Assembly: GCA_020249145.1 (NCBI GenBank)
Contig: JADCGF010000023.1
Span: forward strand, 1-64,000
Length of the DNA stretch: 64,000 bases
Reading direction: 5' to 3'
Source: Roseomonas sp.
GTDB lineage: Bacteria > Pseudomonadota > Alphaproteobacteria > Acetobacterales > Acetobacteraceae
Part shown: positions 1 through 8,488 of the stretch, in pieces
Layout: each line of letters starts with the position of its first letter
Position numbering within the stretch: the first letter of the stretch is position 1
Translations under genes and position numbers: made by a program
Notes under the pieces: model-generated
Database searches by the model: none
Told to the model about the DNA's origin: nothing
The model's input: only the letters and a program-made list of their open reading frames with translations

Positions 1-163
1 CCGTCCCAAGCGTATCGGCAGGGCCAAAAAATCACTGAAAATGGTTGTATTCAGGCGAAAGCAGCGTTGAAAACATGCGCGCGCGGCAAAATCGCGATAC
101 TCAATGGTAGCTTTTCAGCAGCCTGCTAGGCTGCCGGGACACACCACGCGCAAGGATCAGGTC

Positions 164-1177
164 ATGGCTGCCCCCAGCCCCGCACCCGTTGCCCCTTACC
201 CCGAACCCCGCGAAGCGACCTGGGTTGCGCGGAATTTCCGCTTCCATACCGGGGAAGTGATGCCGGAACTCCGCCTTGGCTACCTGACGATTGGTGAGCC
301 CTCCGGTACCCCGGTATTGGTGCTGCATGGCACGGCGGGGTCTTCGCGCAGCATGGTCTCGCCGGCTTTTGCCGGGCAGCTTTTCGGCCCGGGTCAGGCT
401 TTGGACGCGGCGAAGCATTACATCATTATCCCGGATGCGCTGGGGGCGGGGAAATCCTCCAAGCCATCAGATGGGCTGAAGGCGCGTTTTCCGCGCTTCA
501 ACTACGCCGATATCCTGGCGGCGCAGCACCGGCTGCTGACGGAAGGGCTGGGGGTCAGCCATGTCCGGCTGGTCATTGGCAATTCCATGGGCGGCATGCT
601 GGCCTGGCTTTGGGGGGTGACCCATCCGGATTTCATGGATGCCATCGTGCCCATGGCGGCCCAGCCCACCGCCATGTCCGGGCGGAATTGGATGCTTAGG
701 CGCATGATGATCGAAACCATCCGCCGAGACCCCACCTATCAGGCGGGGAATTACAGCAGCCAGCCGGCTTGCCTTTCGCTCGCCTTCCTGTTCTTCAATA
801 TCGCGACCAATGGCGGGTCTCAGGCGTTGCAAAAATCGGCCCCCTCCCGCGCGACAGCGGATGCCATCCTGGACCAGCGCCTGGCCCAGCCGGCATCCGC
901 GGACGCCAATGACCTTATCTATATGTATGAGGCATCGCGGGATTATGACCCGGAACCGCTGCTCGGGCGCATCCGGGCGCGGGTGCTCGCGATCAATTCC
1001 GCCGATGATGAACGCAACCCGCATGAGACCGGGCTGATGGCGGCGGCCATGGCGCGCATCCCCAATGCGCGGCTATTGCTGATCCCCGGCAGCGCTGAGA
1101 CCGCCGGCCATGCCACCACCGGCCAGGCGCGCTTCTGGCGCGAGGAACTGGCGGGCTTTCTGCACTCCATTGCCTGA
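164..1177 (+). CDS. alpha/beta-fold hydrolase, homoserine acetyltransferase (MetX)-like
   Basis: A 337-residue alpha/beta hydrolase. The oxyanion-region motif LHGTAG lies near residue 54, the nucleophile elbow GNSMGG near 140 (Ser141), a candidate acid Asp near 281 (SADDERNP) and the catalytic His near 316 (GHAT). The layout resembles the MetX/homoserine acetyltransferase group, but the gene sits with a solute-binding protein and an Ldh2-type dehydrogenase rather than methionine genes, so a catabolic hydrolase is more likely than MetX. The ATG at 164 is chosen because AAGGA precedes it by about 7 bases; an upstream in-frame ATG at 104 has no ribosome site. It is followed after 26 bases by the binding-protein gene. 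Confidence 0.82.
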   Translation: MAAPSPAPVAPYPEPREATWVARNFRFHTGEVMPELRLGYLTIGEPSGTPVLVLHGTAGSSRSMVSPAFAGQLFGPGQALDAAKHYIIIPDALGAGKSSKPSDGLKARFPRFNYADILAAQHRLLTEGLGVSHVRLVIGNSMGGMLAWLWGVTHPDFMDAIVPMAAQPTAMSGRNWMLRRMMIETIRRDPTYQAGNYSSQPACLSLAFLFFNIATNGGSQALQKSAPSRATADAILDQRLAQPASADANDLIYMYEASRDYDPEPLLGRIRARVLAINSADDERNPHETGLMAAAMARIPNARLLLIPGSAETAGHATTGQARFWREELAGFLHSIA

Positions 1178-1203
1178 AAACCAACAAACCGGGAGAAACC
1201 ACC

Positions 1204-2175
1204 ATGCTGTCACGTCGCCATATCCTGACCGGGTTTGCGGGCGCCGCCTTGGCCGCGCCGCGCCTTGCCCATGCCGCCTGGCCGGGCGATCGGCCCATTG
1301 AAATCATTGTCCCCTTCCCGCCCGGCGGCGGGGTGGACACCATGGCACGCATGATCCTGCCGGGGCTTCAGGCGCAATTGCCGGGCGCGCGTTTTGTGGT
1401 GGTGAATCGGGCCGGCGCGGGCGGGCAGCTTGGTTGGGAAGTAGCCTTTGCCGCCGCGCCCGATGGCTATACGCTGGCGGCGACTTCCGTGCCCGCCTTG
1501 GTGACCTATCCCATGGAACGGCAGACCAGGTATCGGGCGCTGGATTTCACCTTCATCGCCAATGTGGTGGATGACCCGGGCGGCTTGTTTGTTGCCGCCA
1601 ATTCGCCCCTCCGCAACCTGGCTGATCTGGTGGCGGCGGCCAGGGCGCGGCCGGGGCAGCTTTCCTATGGCAGCACCGGTATAGGTTCCGATGATCATTT
1701 GCTGGTGATCGCCTTTGAGGAAATGGCCGGCGTGCCGCCCATGACGCACGCGCCCTTCAATGGCATGGCGCCGCTTTCCACCGCCTTGCTTGGCGGGCAT
1801 TTGCACATTGGCGCCTTCAACATGAGTGAAAGCCTGGCACTGCTGCGCGATGGCAAGATTCGCGCCCTAGGCCAAGCCGCCGCCAAGCGCTGGGGGGGCA
1901 CGCCGGATGTGCCCACCTTTGGCGAACAGGGCTTCAATTTGGTGAGTGGTGCGACGCGCGGCATTGTGGCGCCGCCGGGCTTGCCGGCGGAAATCCGCAC
2001 CCGTCTGGAAGCCGCCTTCCGTGCAGCCTTGTCTGATCCGAATTTCATCAAGGAAGCGGAACGCCTGGGCCTGCCCTTGGCGCCGCTGATCGGCGATGCC
2101 TATCGCGCCGAAGTCGAACGCAATGAAAAAGACCTGCGCGGCCTGTGGCAGCGCCGCCCCTGGAGGGAATCATGA
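1204..2175 (+). CDS. Bug-family tripartite tricarboxylate transporter substrate-binding protein
   Basis: A 323-residue periplasmic binding protein of the Bug/TctC family. The N-terminus has twin arginines (SRRHILTG) followed by a hydrophobic stretch and an AHA cleavage-like site near residue 25, so Tat or Sec export is expected. The mature start has the family signature of a short strand plus a glycine-rich loop (IIVPFPPGGGVDTMAR). No TctA or TctB membrane subunits are in the window, so this is an orphan receptor whose ligand is unknown. GGGAG precedes the ATG. The stop overlaps the start of the next gene by 4 bases (ATGA). Confidence 0.9.
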   Translation: MLSRRHILTGFAGAALAAPRLAHAAWPGDRPIEIIVPFPPGGGVDTMARMILPGLQAQLPGARFVVVNRAGAGGQLGWEVAFAAAPDGYTLAATSVPALVTYPMERQTRYRALDFTFIANVVDDPGGLFVAANSPLRNLADLVAAARARPGQLSYGSTGIGSDDHLLVIAFEEMAGVPPMTHAPFNGMAPLSTALLGGHLHIGAFNMSESLALLRDGKIRALGQAAAKRWGGTPDVPTFGEQGFNLVSGATRGIVAPPGLPAEIRTRLEAAFRAALSDPNFIKEAERLGLPLAPLIGDAYRAEVERNEKDLRGLWQRRPWRES

Positions 2176-3260
2176 AAGCCGCCCCGATGCTCCGTGTTGA
2201 TCCCGCCGCGCTGCGCGGCCTGGTGCATGCCATGATCCGCGCGGGGGGCAGTGCCGAAGATGAAGCGGCGATGGTGACGGATCATTTGCTGGAATCGAAT
2301 CTGCAAGGCCATGACAGCCACGGCATCATGCTGCTGGTGCGCTATGTGGAAAATCTCCGCGCCGGCAAGCTCAATGCCGGCGCCATGCCGGAAGCGGTGA
2401 GGCAGGATGCATCGCTTGCCGTGTTTGACGGCAAGATGGGCTATGGCCAGCGCATCGGGCGCATCACCATGGATTGGGCAATCAATGCCGCGCGCCAGCA
2501 TGGCCATGCGGTGATGGCGTTGAAGAATGTGCATCATCTGGGGCGCATTGGTTCCTATGGCGAACAGGCGGCGCGGGCGGGGATGATTTCGGTCCATTTC
2601 GTCAATGGTGTTTCCGGCCCCGGCGCGGTGGCGCCCTTCGGCGGGAGTGATGGGCGCATGTCCACCAATCCGGTCTGCGTCGCGGTGCCGGCGGTGGCCG
2701 ATGGCGAACACCCGCTGATCCTGGATTTCGCCACGGCGGCCATCGCGCTTGGAAAGTGTCGCGTTGCCTTCAATGCCGGCAAGCCGGTGCCGGATGGCGC
2801 TTTGGTGGATGCCAAGGGCAAGCCCACCAATGATCCGGGTGTGTTGTATCGGGACCAGCCGCGCGGCGCTTTGCTGCCCTTTGGCGGGCATAAGGGCTAT
2901 GGGCTCGCCTTGATGTGCGAAATCCTGGCCGGGGCGCTGATTGGTGGTGTCACCGCCGCGCCGCATCATCATAAGGATGGCAGCATCGTCAATGGCTGGT
3001 TGGCCTTTGTGATTGACCCGGCGCGCTTTGGCGATTTGGCCGCTTTCCGTTCTGAAATGGCGGCGGTGATTGCGCATGTGAAGGCATCGCCACCCGCTGA
3101 CCCCGACCAGCCGGTGTTGGTGGCCGGGGAGAAGGAAAGGGCCACACGCGCGGCGCGGCTTGCGGGCGGCATTCCGGTGGATGGCACCACCTGGGATATC
3201 TTGGCGGATACGGCGCGCAGCCTTGGCATCAATGCCATCCCGACGCCGGGCACGTTTTAG
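2172..3260 (+). CDS. Ldh2/YlbC-type malate/L-lactate/ureidoglycolate dehydrogenase family protein
   Basis: A 362-residue NAD(P)-dependent 2-hydroxyacid oxidoreductase of the Ldh2 family. The conserved HDSHG motif lies at residues 47-51 and the His-Gly nucleotide-site segment (HHLGRIGSYGEQA) near 120; the C-terminal FGGHKGYGLA segment is also typical. The start at 2172 is set by a strong GGAGGG site and the ATGA overlap with the binding-protein gene. With the upstream hydrolase and binding protein it makes a plausible import, cleavage and oxidation unit for a 2-hydroxy acid or its ester; the substrate is inference. Confidence 0.88.
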   Translation: MKAAPMLRVDPAALRGLVHAMIRAGGSAEDEAAMVTDHLLESNLQGHDSHGIMLLVRYVENLRAGKLNAGAMPEAVRQDASLAVFDGKMGYGQRIGRITMDWAINAARQHGHAVMALKNVHHLGRIGSYGEQAARAGMISVHFVNGVSGPGAVAPFGGSDGRMSTNPVCVAVPAVADGEHPLILDFATAAIALGKCRVAFNAGKPVPDGALVDAKGKPTNDPGVLYRDQPRGALLPFGGHKGYGLALMCEILAGALIGGVTAAPHHHKDGSIVNGWLAFVIDPARFGDLAAFRSEMAAVIAHVKASPPADPDQPVLVAGEKERATRAARLAGGIPVDGTTWDILADTARSLGINAIPTPGTF

Positions 3261-3263
3261 CGC

Positions 3264-3995
3264 GTGCTGCGCCTTCTGTTGCTTGCGCTGAGCCTTTGCG
3301 GTGCGAGCGCTGATGCGCAAGCGCCGGATTGGCGCAGCGTGGCGCCCCCCTTGCCGCTGAGTGCGCCCGTCACGCCGGCCACGGCGCCGGTGGCGATTGG
3401 CGGCGCAGCTTGGGGGCCGTGGCGGAAGCTCTGCCGCGAGCAATGGGAAAGGCTGGACCGCGCGCCGCGGCGCGACTGCTTGACTGTCGCGGGCGTAGAA
3501 CGTGATGCGCCGGCGCGCGCGACGCGCCTTATCTTGGCGCCAGAGGTATTGCGCGGTGAAAGGCTTGCCGTGTTGCGCCGGGATGATGGCAACATCACAA
3601 GCTTCACGCATGACCCGCCCGATGCGGCGCGTGATGGTGCGCTGCTTCCCTGGAGACGGCAATTTGAAAGCTGGAGCCTGACGGCGCGGCGCATCGCTGC
3701 TGGTGCGACGTTTGAATTGCCGGTGCCCGATAACCCGCGCGGCGTGACCTGCCGCGCCGAGGGGCTTTCGCGGATCGAAGCGCGTCAGGTGCTGGTTGCC
3801 ATCTGCGCGGTGGAATTGGCTGGCCGGCTTGGCAATACGGGGCAGGAGGCGCGGATTGCAATGGCCGGGCGGGTTGCGATTGATCTGCCAAGTGCGATGA
3901 TTGTGGCGCAGGGCTATGCCTCAAGGATTGAGACCTTCGCGGGCGGGCGGTCCAACGGTGTTGTCATCACTGCGGCGCGGCATTGGTTGGAATAG
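3264..3995 (+). CDS. hypothetical exported protein
   Basis: A 243-residue protein starting at GTG, 3 bases after the previous stop. The N-terminus is a typical Sec signal (hydrophobic residues 2-13, then ADAQA near 16-20). The mature part has four cysteines (for example KLCREQW, DCLTV, VTCRAEG, AICAVE) that could form two disulfides in the periplasm, and no motif I recognise. It may be co-transcribed with the catabolic genes, but the function is unknown. Confidence 0.7.
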   Translation: MLRLLLLALSLCGASADAQAPDWRSVAPPLPLSAPVTPATAPVAIGGAAWGPWRKLCREQWERLDRAPRRDCLTVAGVERDAPARATRLILAPEVLRGERLAVLRRDDGNITSFTHDPPDAARDGALLPWRRQFESWSLTARRIAAGATFELPVPDNPRGVTCRAEGLSRIEARQVLVAICAVELAGRLGNTGQEARIAMAGRVAIDLPSAMIVAQGYASRIETFAGGRSNGVVITAARHWLE

Positions 3996-4028
3996 CGGGG
4001 GTTATTTTCGCGTGTTTCAAGGAAAAAC

Positions 4029-4057
4029 TTGCGATTGGCTTGGGAAAGGCCCATATG
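4029..4057 (+). promoter_or_regulatory. putative promoter of the cold-shock gene
   Basis: TTGCGA at 4029-4034 and CATATG at 4052-4057 are separated by 17 bases, a fair match to a sigma-70 promoter. It would give a leader of about 155 bases before the cold-shock ATG at 4221. Confidence 0.45.
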
Positions 4058-4064
4058 CCGCTTG

Positions 4065-4220
4065 TCACCTCGTCCGGTTTGGGCGTTCCGGCCCGGCCCT
4101 GTGAAGGTTTGGCAAGTCCCCTCAAACCTGCTTCCCGTGCCTTCCCATGGTTGGGCTGTAGCGATGGTCGGCCCGTTGCGCGATCCCGCGCGACGGAGTT
4201 TCTCAACCGGAGTAAACAGC
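4065..4220 (+). promoter_or_regulatory. long 5' leader of the cold-shock gene
   Basis: About 155 non-coding bases lie between the putative promoter and the start codon. A 9-bp hairpin (arms 4174-4182 and 4187-4195, loop ATCC) ends directly at a first GGAG; a second GGAG at 4209-4212 is the likely ribosome site. Long structured leaders are known from cspA of Escherichia coli, where they act as temperature-dependent switches; that this one does so is inference. Confidence 0.4.
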
Positions 4221-4427
4221 ATGGCAACCGGCACCGTGAAATGGTTCAACGCCACCAAGGGTTATGGCTTCATCCAACCCGATGATGGCAGCAAGGACGT
4301 CTTCGTCCATGTCAGCGATGTCCAGCGTTCTGGCCTGCAAGGCCTGAATGAAGGCGACAAGATTGATTTTGAATTGCAGAAGGGCCAGCAGGGCAAGATC
4401 TCTGCCGGCAATCTGCGCAAGATCTGA
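4221..4427 (+). CDS. cold-shock protein (CspA family)
   Basis: A 68-residue single cold-shock domain, the usual length of the CspA family. Both RNA-binding motifs are present: RNP1-like KGYGFIQP near residue 13 and RNP2-like VFVHVSD near 27. It is expected to bind single-stranded RNA or DNA and act as an RNA chaperone in the cytoplasm. The ATG at 4221 follows GGAG by 8 bases and starts the canonical TGTVKWFN. A strong terminator follows at 4468. Confidence 0.95.
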   Translation: MATGTVKWFNATKGYGFIQPDDGSKDVFVHVSDVQRSGLQGLNEGDKIDFELQKGQQGKISAGNLRKI

Positions 4428-4467
4428 TCTTGGCTTGCGGCGCTTGATCGCGCCGTGATTTCTGGGG

Positions 4468-4499
4468 CGGGGCGGCGTTTGCTGCCCCGTTTCCTTTTC
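4468..4499 (+). terminator. rho-independent terminator after the cold-shock gene
   Basis: A 9-bp GC-rich stem (CGGGGCGGC at 4468-4476 with GCTGCCCCG at 4481-4489, one G-U pair, loop GTTT) is followed by TTTCCTTTT. It separates the cold-shock gene from the next small genes. Confidence 0.85.
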
Positions 4500-4516
4500 A
4501 TGTGTGGAGAAGCGGC

Positions 4517-4705
4517 ATGGCGCGCAAACCGAATTACGGGCAGAACCGGGCTGATGTGAACCGGGCCAAGCAGGCGCGCAAGGAAGCGAAGCTGGAAGCG
4601 CTCAAGGAAGCGGTGGCGCGGCGCAAATCGGGCGAAGATCCGCAAGATGACGAAGCCAATACTGGAAAAGATGCAAAGACTGAAGGAGAACACCATGGCC
4701 AATAA
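4517..4705 (+). CDS. small, highly charged hypothetical protein
   Basis: A 62-residue, lysine- and arginine-rich protein (starts MARKPNYGQN) with a predicted helical, charged middle (KQARKEAKLEALKEA) and an acidic tail. GGAG lies 7-8 bases before the ATG at 4517. It overlaps the next gene by 11 bases, suggesting coupled translation. The basic N-terminal half is compatible with nucleic-acid binding, but I do not recognise the family. Confidence 0.65.
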   Translation: MARKPNYGQNRADVNRAKQARKEAKLEALKEAVARRKSGEDPQDDEANTGKDAKTEGEHHGQ

Positions 4706-4925
4706 GCCAGGAACCCAGGCGCGCTTCGTGCTGTTTGATGTGATCTATGAGGATGGCAGCCGCCGTTCCAACCGCAAGGTGCCGGCGGAATTGCTCGGCG
4801 GGCTTGATGGTGACCTCCCGGCGGAGAAGCAAATTGAAGCGCAGGACAATGAAATCGCGAAGGCATCCGGCAAGGCCGCTTTGCGTATTGCCTCCATCCA
4901 AAGGGTGGGCGGGAAGAAAAGATAG
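4695..4925 (+). CDS. small hypothetical protein
   Basis: A 76-residue protein beginning MANKPGTQ, with AAGGAG 8 bases upstream of the ATG. It overlaps the preceding small basic gene by 11 bases. The sequence reads as a compact soluble domain (FVLFDVIYEDGSRRSNRKV, then an acidic stretch and a basic C-terminus GGKKR). No recognised domain; the coupling suggests that the two small proteins act together. Confidence 0.65.
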   Translation: MANKPGTQARFVLFDVIYEDGSRRSNRKVPAELLGGLDGDLPAEKQIEAQDNEIAKASGKAALRIASIQRVGGKKR

Positions 4926-5090
4926 GCCGTTTAGGTGAAAGCCCTGCGTTGCCGCTTGGTTTCACGCGTGCAAAGTTGATGTAATGATCACTTGTCGCAG
5001 CGTGTTTTTCTGCGTCGGATGCCGGCTGCAAGGCCATGCGCCTCCGGCGACGGATACGCGCTCTGCGTGACCTATCGGGGATGCTTTATC

Positions 5091-5564
5091 ATGCCGACTG
5101 ACGCCGACCTTCTTTCCCGCCTGACCGCCCTTGGTCATGCCCTGCCGCCTGCGGCCAAACCCGTGGCGGAATTCATCCTGTGGCGGCGGGAGGGCAATTT
5201 GATCTTCCTCGCGGGCCAGATCTGCGAACGCGACGGTATTCCCCACCCTACCGGGGTCTATGGCAAGGATGTGGACCTTGCGACCGCGCGTGCGGGCGGG
5301 CTCGCGATTGGCTTGCAACTTCTATCCACGCTGCGCGCGGCACTTGGTGGCGACCTTGGCCGCGTCCGCCAGGTGGTGATGGTGCGCGGCTTCGTGACCG
5401 CGGCCCCCGGCATGGGCGATTATCCCAAGGTGATCAACGCCTGTTCGGAGCTTTTCATCGCGCTCTGGGGTGAGAATGGCCGGCATGCGCGGACCTCAAT
5501 TGGCGTGGCGCAACTGCCGCTTGACGCGACAGTAGAGATTGACGCGGTATTCGCGGTGGATTGA
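5091..5564 (+). CDS. RidA/YjgF-like family protein
   Basis: A 157-residue protein of the RidA/YER057c/UK114-like superfamily (longer subgroup of about 150 residues). The family's GQI segment (IFLAGQICERDG) is near residue 40 and the late segment RTSIGVAQLPLDATVEIDAV near 135 carries the usual conserved Arg and Pro. Members of the small subgroup deaminate reactive enamines; the activity of this longer subgroup is not established. ATG 5091 is chosen because homologous sequence begins there; the open frame extends upstream to 4992 without similarity. Confidence 0.85.
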   Translation: MPTDADLLSRLTALGHALPPAAKPVAEFILWRREGNLIFLAGQICERDGIPHPTGVYGKDVDLATARAGGLAIGLQLLSTLRAALGGDLGRVRQVVMVRGFVTAAPGMGDYPKVINACSELFIALWGENGRHARTSIGVAQLPLDATVEIDAVFAVD

Positions 5565-5621
5565 GGTTCACCCGGCGGTGGAAGCTTCCGTCGTGAAGCT
5601 GGAATAGCGTAAAGATCCCAC

Positions 5622-6773
5622 GTGGAACCGCTTGCACTTTACATTCACTGGCCGTTTTGCGCGGCCAAATGCCCTTATTGTGACTTCAATTCCCATGTCC
5701 GTGACAGAGTGGATGAAGCGCGTTTCCGTGCCGCGCTGCGCCGTGAATTGGCGCATGAAGCGGCGCTGATGGGCCGCCGTCCGCTCGCCAGCATTTTCTT
5801 CGGCGGCGGCACGCCAAGCCTGATGGCGCCGGAAACGGTCGCGGCCTTGATCGAGGATGCCGCGCGTTTCTTCGACCCGCTGCCCGATATGGAAATCACG
5901 CTGGAAGCCAACCCGACCAGCGTGGAGGCTGCGAAGCTGGCGGCGTTTCGGGATGCGGGCGTCAATCGCGCAAGCCTTGGCGTGCAATCCCTGAACGTGG
6001 AGGCTTTGGGCTTCCTGGGCCGCAAGCATGATGTGGCGCAGGCGATTGCCGCTTTGGAAGCCGCGCGAGGTATCTTCCCGCGGCTTTCCTTTGACTTAAT
6101 CTATGCGCGGCCTGGCCAGCAGGAAGCTTCCTGGCGGGCGGAATTGCGTCAGGCTTTGGCCTTGGCGGCGGATCATCTCTCGCTTTATCAATTGACGATT
6201 GAACCGGGCACGCAGTTTGAAACGCTCTATCGTCGCGGCGCCTTTGCGCTGCCGGCAGAAGATGATGCGGCGCGGCTTTATCTGGCAACGGCGGAAGAAG
6301 CCGCGCACTTTGGCCTGAAGCCCTATGAAATCAGCAATTACGCCAAGCCAGGTGCGGAAAGCCGGCATAATTTGGCCTATTGGCGCTACGGGGATTATCT
6401 GGGCATTGGCGCCGGGGCGCATCAGCGCATGTTGCGCGAGGCCGGCATCCAAGCCACGCGGCGCCATCGCGCGCCGGAAGAATGGCTGCGCCTGGTGGAA
6501 GCCCAAGGCCATGCGGCGGTGGATGTGGAAACCCTGAGCCCTGCGGAAGCGGGGCGGGAGGCGATGCTGATGGGGCTGCGCCTCACGGAAGGCATAGACC
6601 CCAGCCGAATCGAAACCCGCGCCGGGCTTGCCTTCGCCGAGGTTGTGGACCCCGCCATGCTGGCCGCCTGTTTGGATGAGGATTACCTCTTTTGGGGTGG
6701 AAATGGCCGGCTTTGCGCAACCGGGGAGGGGCTTTTGCGCCTGGATTCCATGCTACCGCTGCTGCTGCGCTGA
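5622..6773 (+). CDS. hemW: radical SAM heme chaperone HemW
   Basis: A 383-residue radical SAM protein. The 4Fe-4S motif CxxxCxxC (CAAKCPYC) is at residues 13-20, followed by FGGGTPSL near 64 and a SLGVQSLN segment near 118, all typical of HemW (formerly annotated as oxygen-independent coproporphyrinogen oxidase). HemW proteins bind heme and are thought to deliver it to respiratory enzymes; they lack coproporphyrinogen oxidase activity. The start is GTG at 5622. The SirB1-like gene follows. Confidence 0.92.
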   Translation: MEPLALYIHWPFCAAKCPYCDFNSHVRDRVDEARFRAALRRELAHEAALMGRRPLASIFFGGGTPSLMAPETVAALIEDAARFFDPLPDMEITLEANPTSVEAAKLAAFRDAGVNRASLGVQSLNVEALGFLGRKHDVAQAIAALEAARGIFPRLSFDLIYARPGQQEASWRAELRQALALAADHLSLYQLTIEPGTQFETLYRRGAFALPAEDDAARLYLATAEEAAHFGLKPYEISNYAKPGAESRHNLAYWRYGDYLGIGAGAHQRMLREAGIQATRRHRAPEEWLRLVEAQGHAAVDVETLSPAEAGREAMLMGLRLTEGIDPSRIETRAGLAFAEVVDPAMLAACLDEDYLFWGGNGRLCATGEGLLRLDSMLPLLLR

Positions 6774-6815
6774 TAAAACTTGATCCTTCCTGAAGAAGAC
6801 GTAAAAATATGTCTA

Positions 6816-7667
6816 ATGACGATCACCCATGCCCCTGAACCCCGAAGCGCCATCGAAGCCGCCGGCAGCCTGCCGGATCTGGAGCTTGATATCGCGACCG
6901 TTGCCCTGCAATTGGCCCGGGTGGATGCGCCGGAAGCGGATTGGTGCAAGGTGGCGGCCCATTTTTCCGATATCGCGCGCAAGGTGGTGCAAGCCGCCAG
7001 CATGGATGCCAAGGCCGATGCCGGCGATCTGGAAGCGCGAAGGCTGATCCTTACGGAAACGCTGCATGGGCATTTCGGCTATCAGGGCGATTCCGAAACC
7101 TATGAGGATATGGCGAATGCCAATCTGATCCGCGTGGTGGAACGCCGGCGCGGCCTGCCTGTGGCGCTTGGCATCTTGTGGCTGCATGCCGCTGATGCTG
7201 CCGGATGGGGCGCTTTTGGCGTGGATTTCCCCGGCCATTTCCTGCTGGCGTTGGAAGGGCCCAAGGGCAAGCTCATTCTGGATATCTTTGCCGGCGGCAA
7301 GGTTCTGGAAGCGCAGGATTTGCGCGCGCTGATCAAGCGCGTGGAAGGCGAAAAGGCGGAATTGCGCCCGGGCGTATTGCGCCCCATGACGCGGCGCGAA
7401 GTGCTGCTGCGCCTGCAAAACAACATCAAGCTCCGGCGCTTGCGCGGCGGTGATGTGAAGGCCGCGCTCTCCGCCACTGAAGACATGTTGCGCCTGGCAC
7501 CGGACCATGCCGCGCTCTGGCGCGAAGCGGGGCTGATGAACCAAAGGCTGGAACGGATTGGCGCTGCCTTGGGCTGCCTGGATCGCTTCCTGGAATTGGT
7601 GCCGGAAGGCGAAGCGGCTGCCCGCGTACGTGCGCTAGCCGGCGAATTGCGCCAGCGCCTGAATTGA
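6816..7667 (+). CDS. SirB1-family protein (transglutaminase-like plus TPR)
   Basis: A 283-residue protein. The N-terminal half is the SirB1/transglutaminase-like fold (conserved RGLPVALGILW segment near residue 110, HFLLALEG near 137); the C-terminal third looks like tetratricopeptide repeats (LRRLRGGDVKAALSATEDMLRLAPDHAALWREAG). Family members are widespread and poorly characterised. ATG 6816 is preferred over an upstream in-frame TTG at 6780, but neither has a strong ribosome site. Confidence 0.87.
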   Translation: MTITHAPEPRSAIEAAGSLPDLELDIATVALQLARVDAPEADWCKVAAHFSDIARKVVQAASMDAKADAGDLEARRLILTETLHGHFGYQGDSETYEDMANANLIRVVERRRGLPVALGILWLHAADAAGWGAFGVDFPGHFLLALEGPKGKLILDIFAGGKVLEAQDLRALIKRVEGEKAELRPGVLRPMTRREVLLRLQNNIKLRRLRGGDVKAALSATEDMLRLAPDHAALWREAGLMNQRLERIGAALGCLDRFLELVPEGEAAARVRALAGELRQRLN

Positions 7668-7713
7668 CGCCGGCCATATCGCCAGCGCGCATCGGCAAGG
7701 CTAAACTCCGCCC

Positions 7714-8487
7714 ATGACCCAAGCCCGTCCGCGCATCGCGCTTTTTGTCACCTGCCTGGTGGACCTCTATCGGCCCAATGTTGGCTTTGCTGCGATCAAG
7801 CTGCTGGAAGAAGCGGGCTGCCAGGTGGAGGTGCCGCCAAGCCAGACCTGCTGCGGCCAGCCCGCCTATAATTCCGGGGACCGCGCCAATGCCAAGGCGC
7901 TGGCCCGCGCAGTGGTAGATGCCTTCCAGGGCTATGATTATGTGGTGGCGCCTTCCGGTTCCTGCGCGGGCATGATCGCGCATCACTATCCGGCGCTGTT
8001 TGATGATGACCCGCATTATCGCGGCAAGTCTGAAGCGCTGGCCGCGCGCACGCATGAATTGGTGTCTTTTCTTACTGATGTCATGGGCATGGAAAGGGTC
8101 GCGGCGCGGCTGGATGGCAGCGTGACCTATCATGATTCCTGTTCGGGCCTGCGCGAGATGGGTGTGAAAGCGCAGCCGCGCAAATTGCTCAAAACCGTCG
8201 AAGGGCTCAGCCTGATTGAATTGGCGGAACCGGAAATCTGCTGCGGCTTTGGCGGGACTTTTTGCGTGAAATATCCCGATATTTCCGTGCGCATGGTCAC
8301 CGATAAATGCCGTGATGTCCAGGCAACCGGCGCGGGCACGCTGCTGGCCGGCGATATGGGCTGCCTGCTGAATATGGCCGGGCGCCTGAAGCGCGAAGGG
8401 TCTTCGGTGAAGGTGCGCCATGTGGCGGAAGTGCTCGCCGGCATGACACGCGATGCCGCGCCGATTGGTGAGGGGAAGAAGGGCTGA
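7714..8487 (+). CDS. (Fe-S)-binding protein, LutA/GlcF-like, stand-alone
   Basis: A 257-residue protein with the two cysteine-rich CCG repeats of the LutA/GlcF/heterodisulfide-reductase family: QTCCGQPAYN near residue 45 and EICCGFGGTF near 175, plus DSCSGLR near 142. LutA is one subunit of the LutABC L-lactate oxidase. No lutB or lutC follows; the next gene is on the other strand. It may work with partners elsewhere. Complete length, no sign of truncation. Confidence 0.9.
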   Translation: MTQARPRIALFVTCLVDLYRPNVGFAAIKLLEEAGCQVEVPPSQTCCGQPAYNSGDRANAKALARAVVDAFQGYDYVVAPSGSCAGMIAHHYPALFDDDPHYRGKSEALAARTHELVSFLTDVMGMERVAARLDGSVTYHDSCSGLREMGVKAQPRKLLKTVEGLSLIELAEPEICCGFGGTFCVKYPDISVRMVTDKCRDVQATGAGTLLAGDMGCLLNMAGRLKREGSSVKVRHVAEVLAGMTRDAAPIGEGKKG

Positions 8488-8488
8488 A

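Noticed and set aside
2100..3662. A 520-residue open frame on the minus strand
   Set aside because: It runs opposite the Ldh2-family gene and has no recognisable sequence, typical of GC-rich shadow frames.
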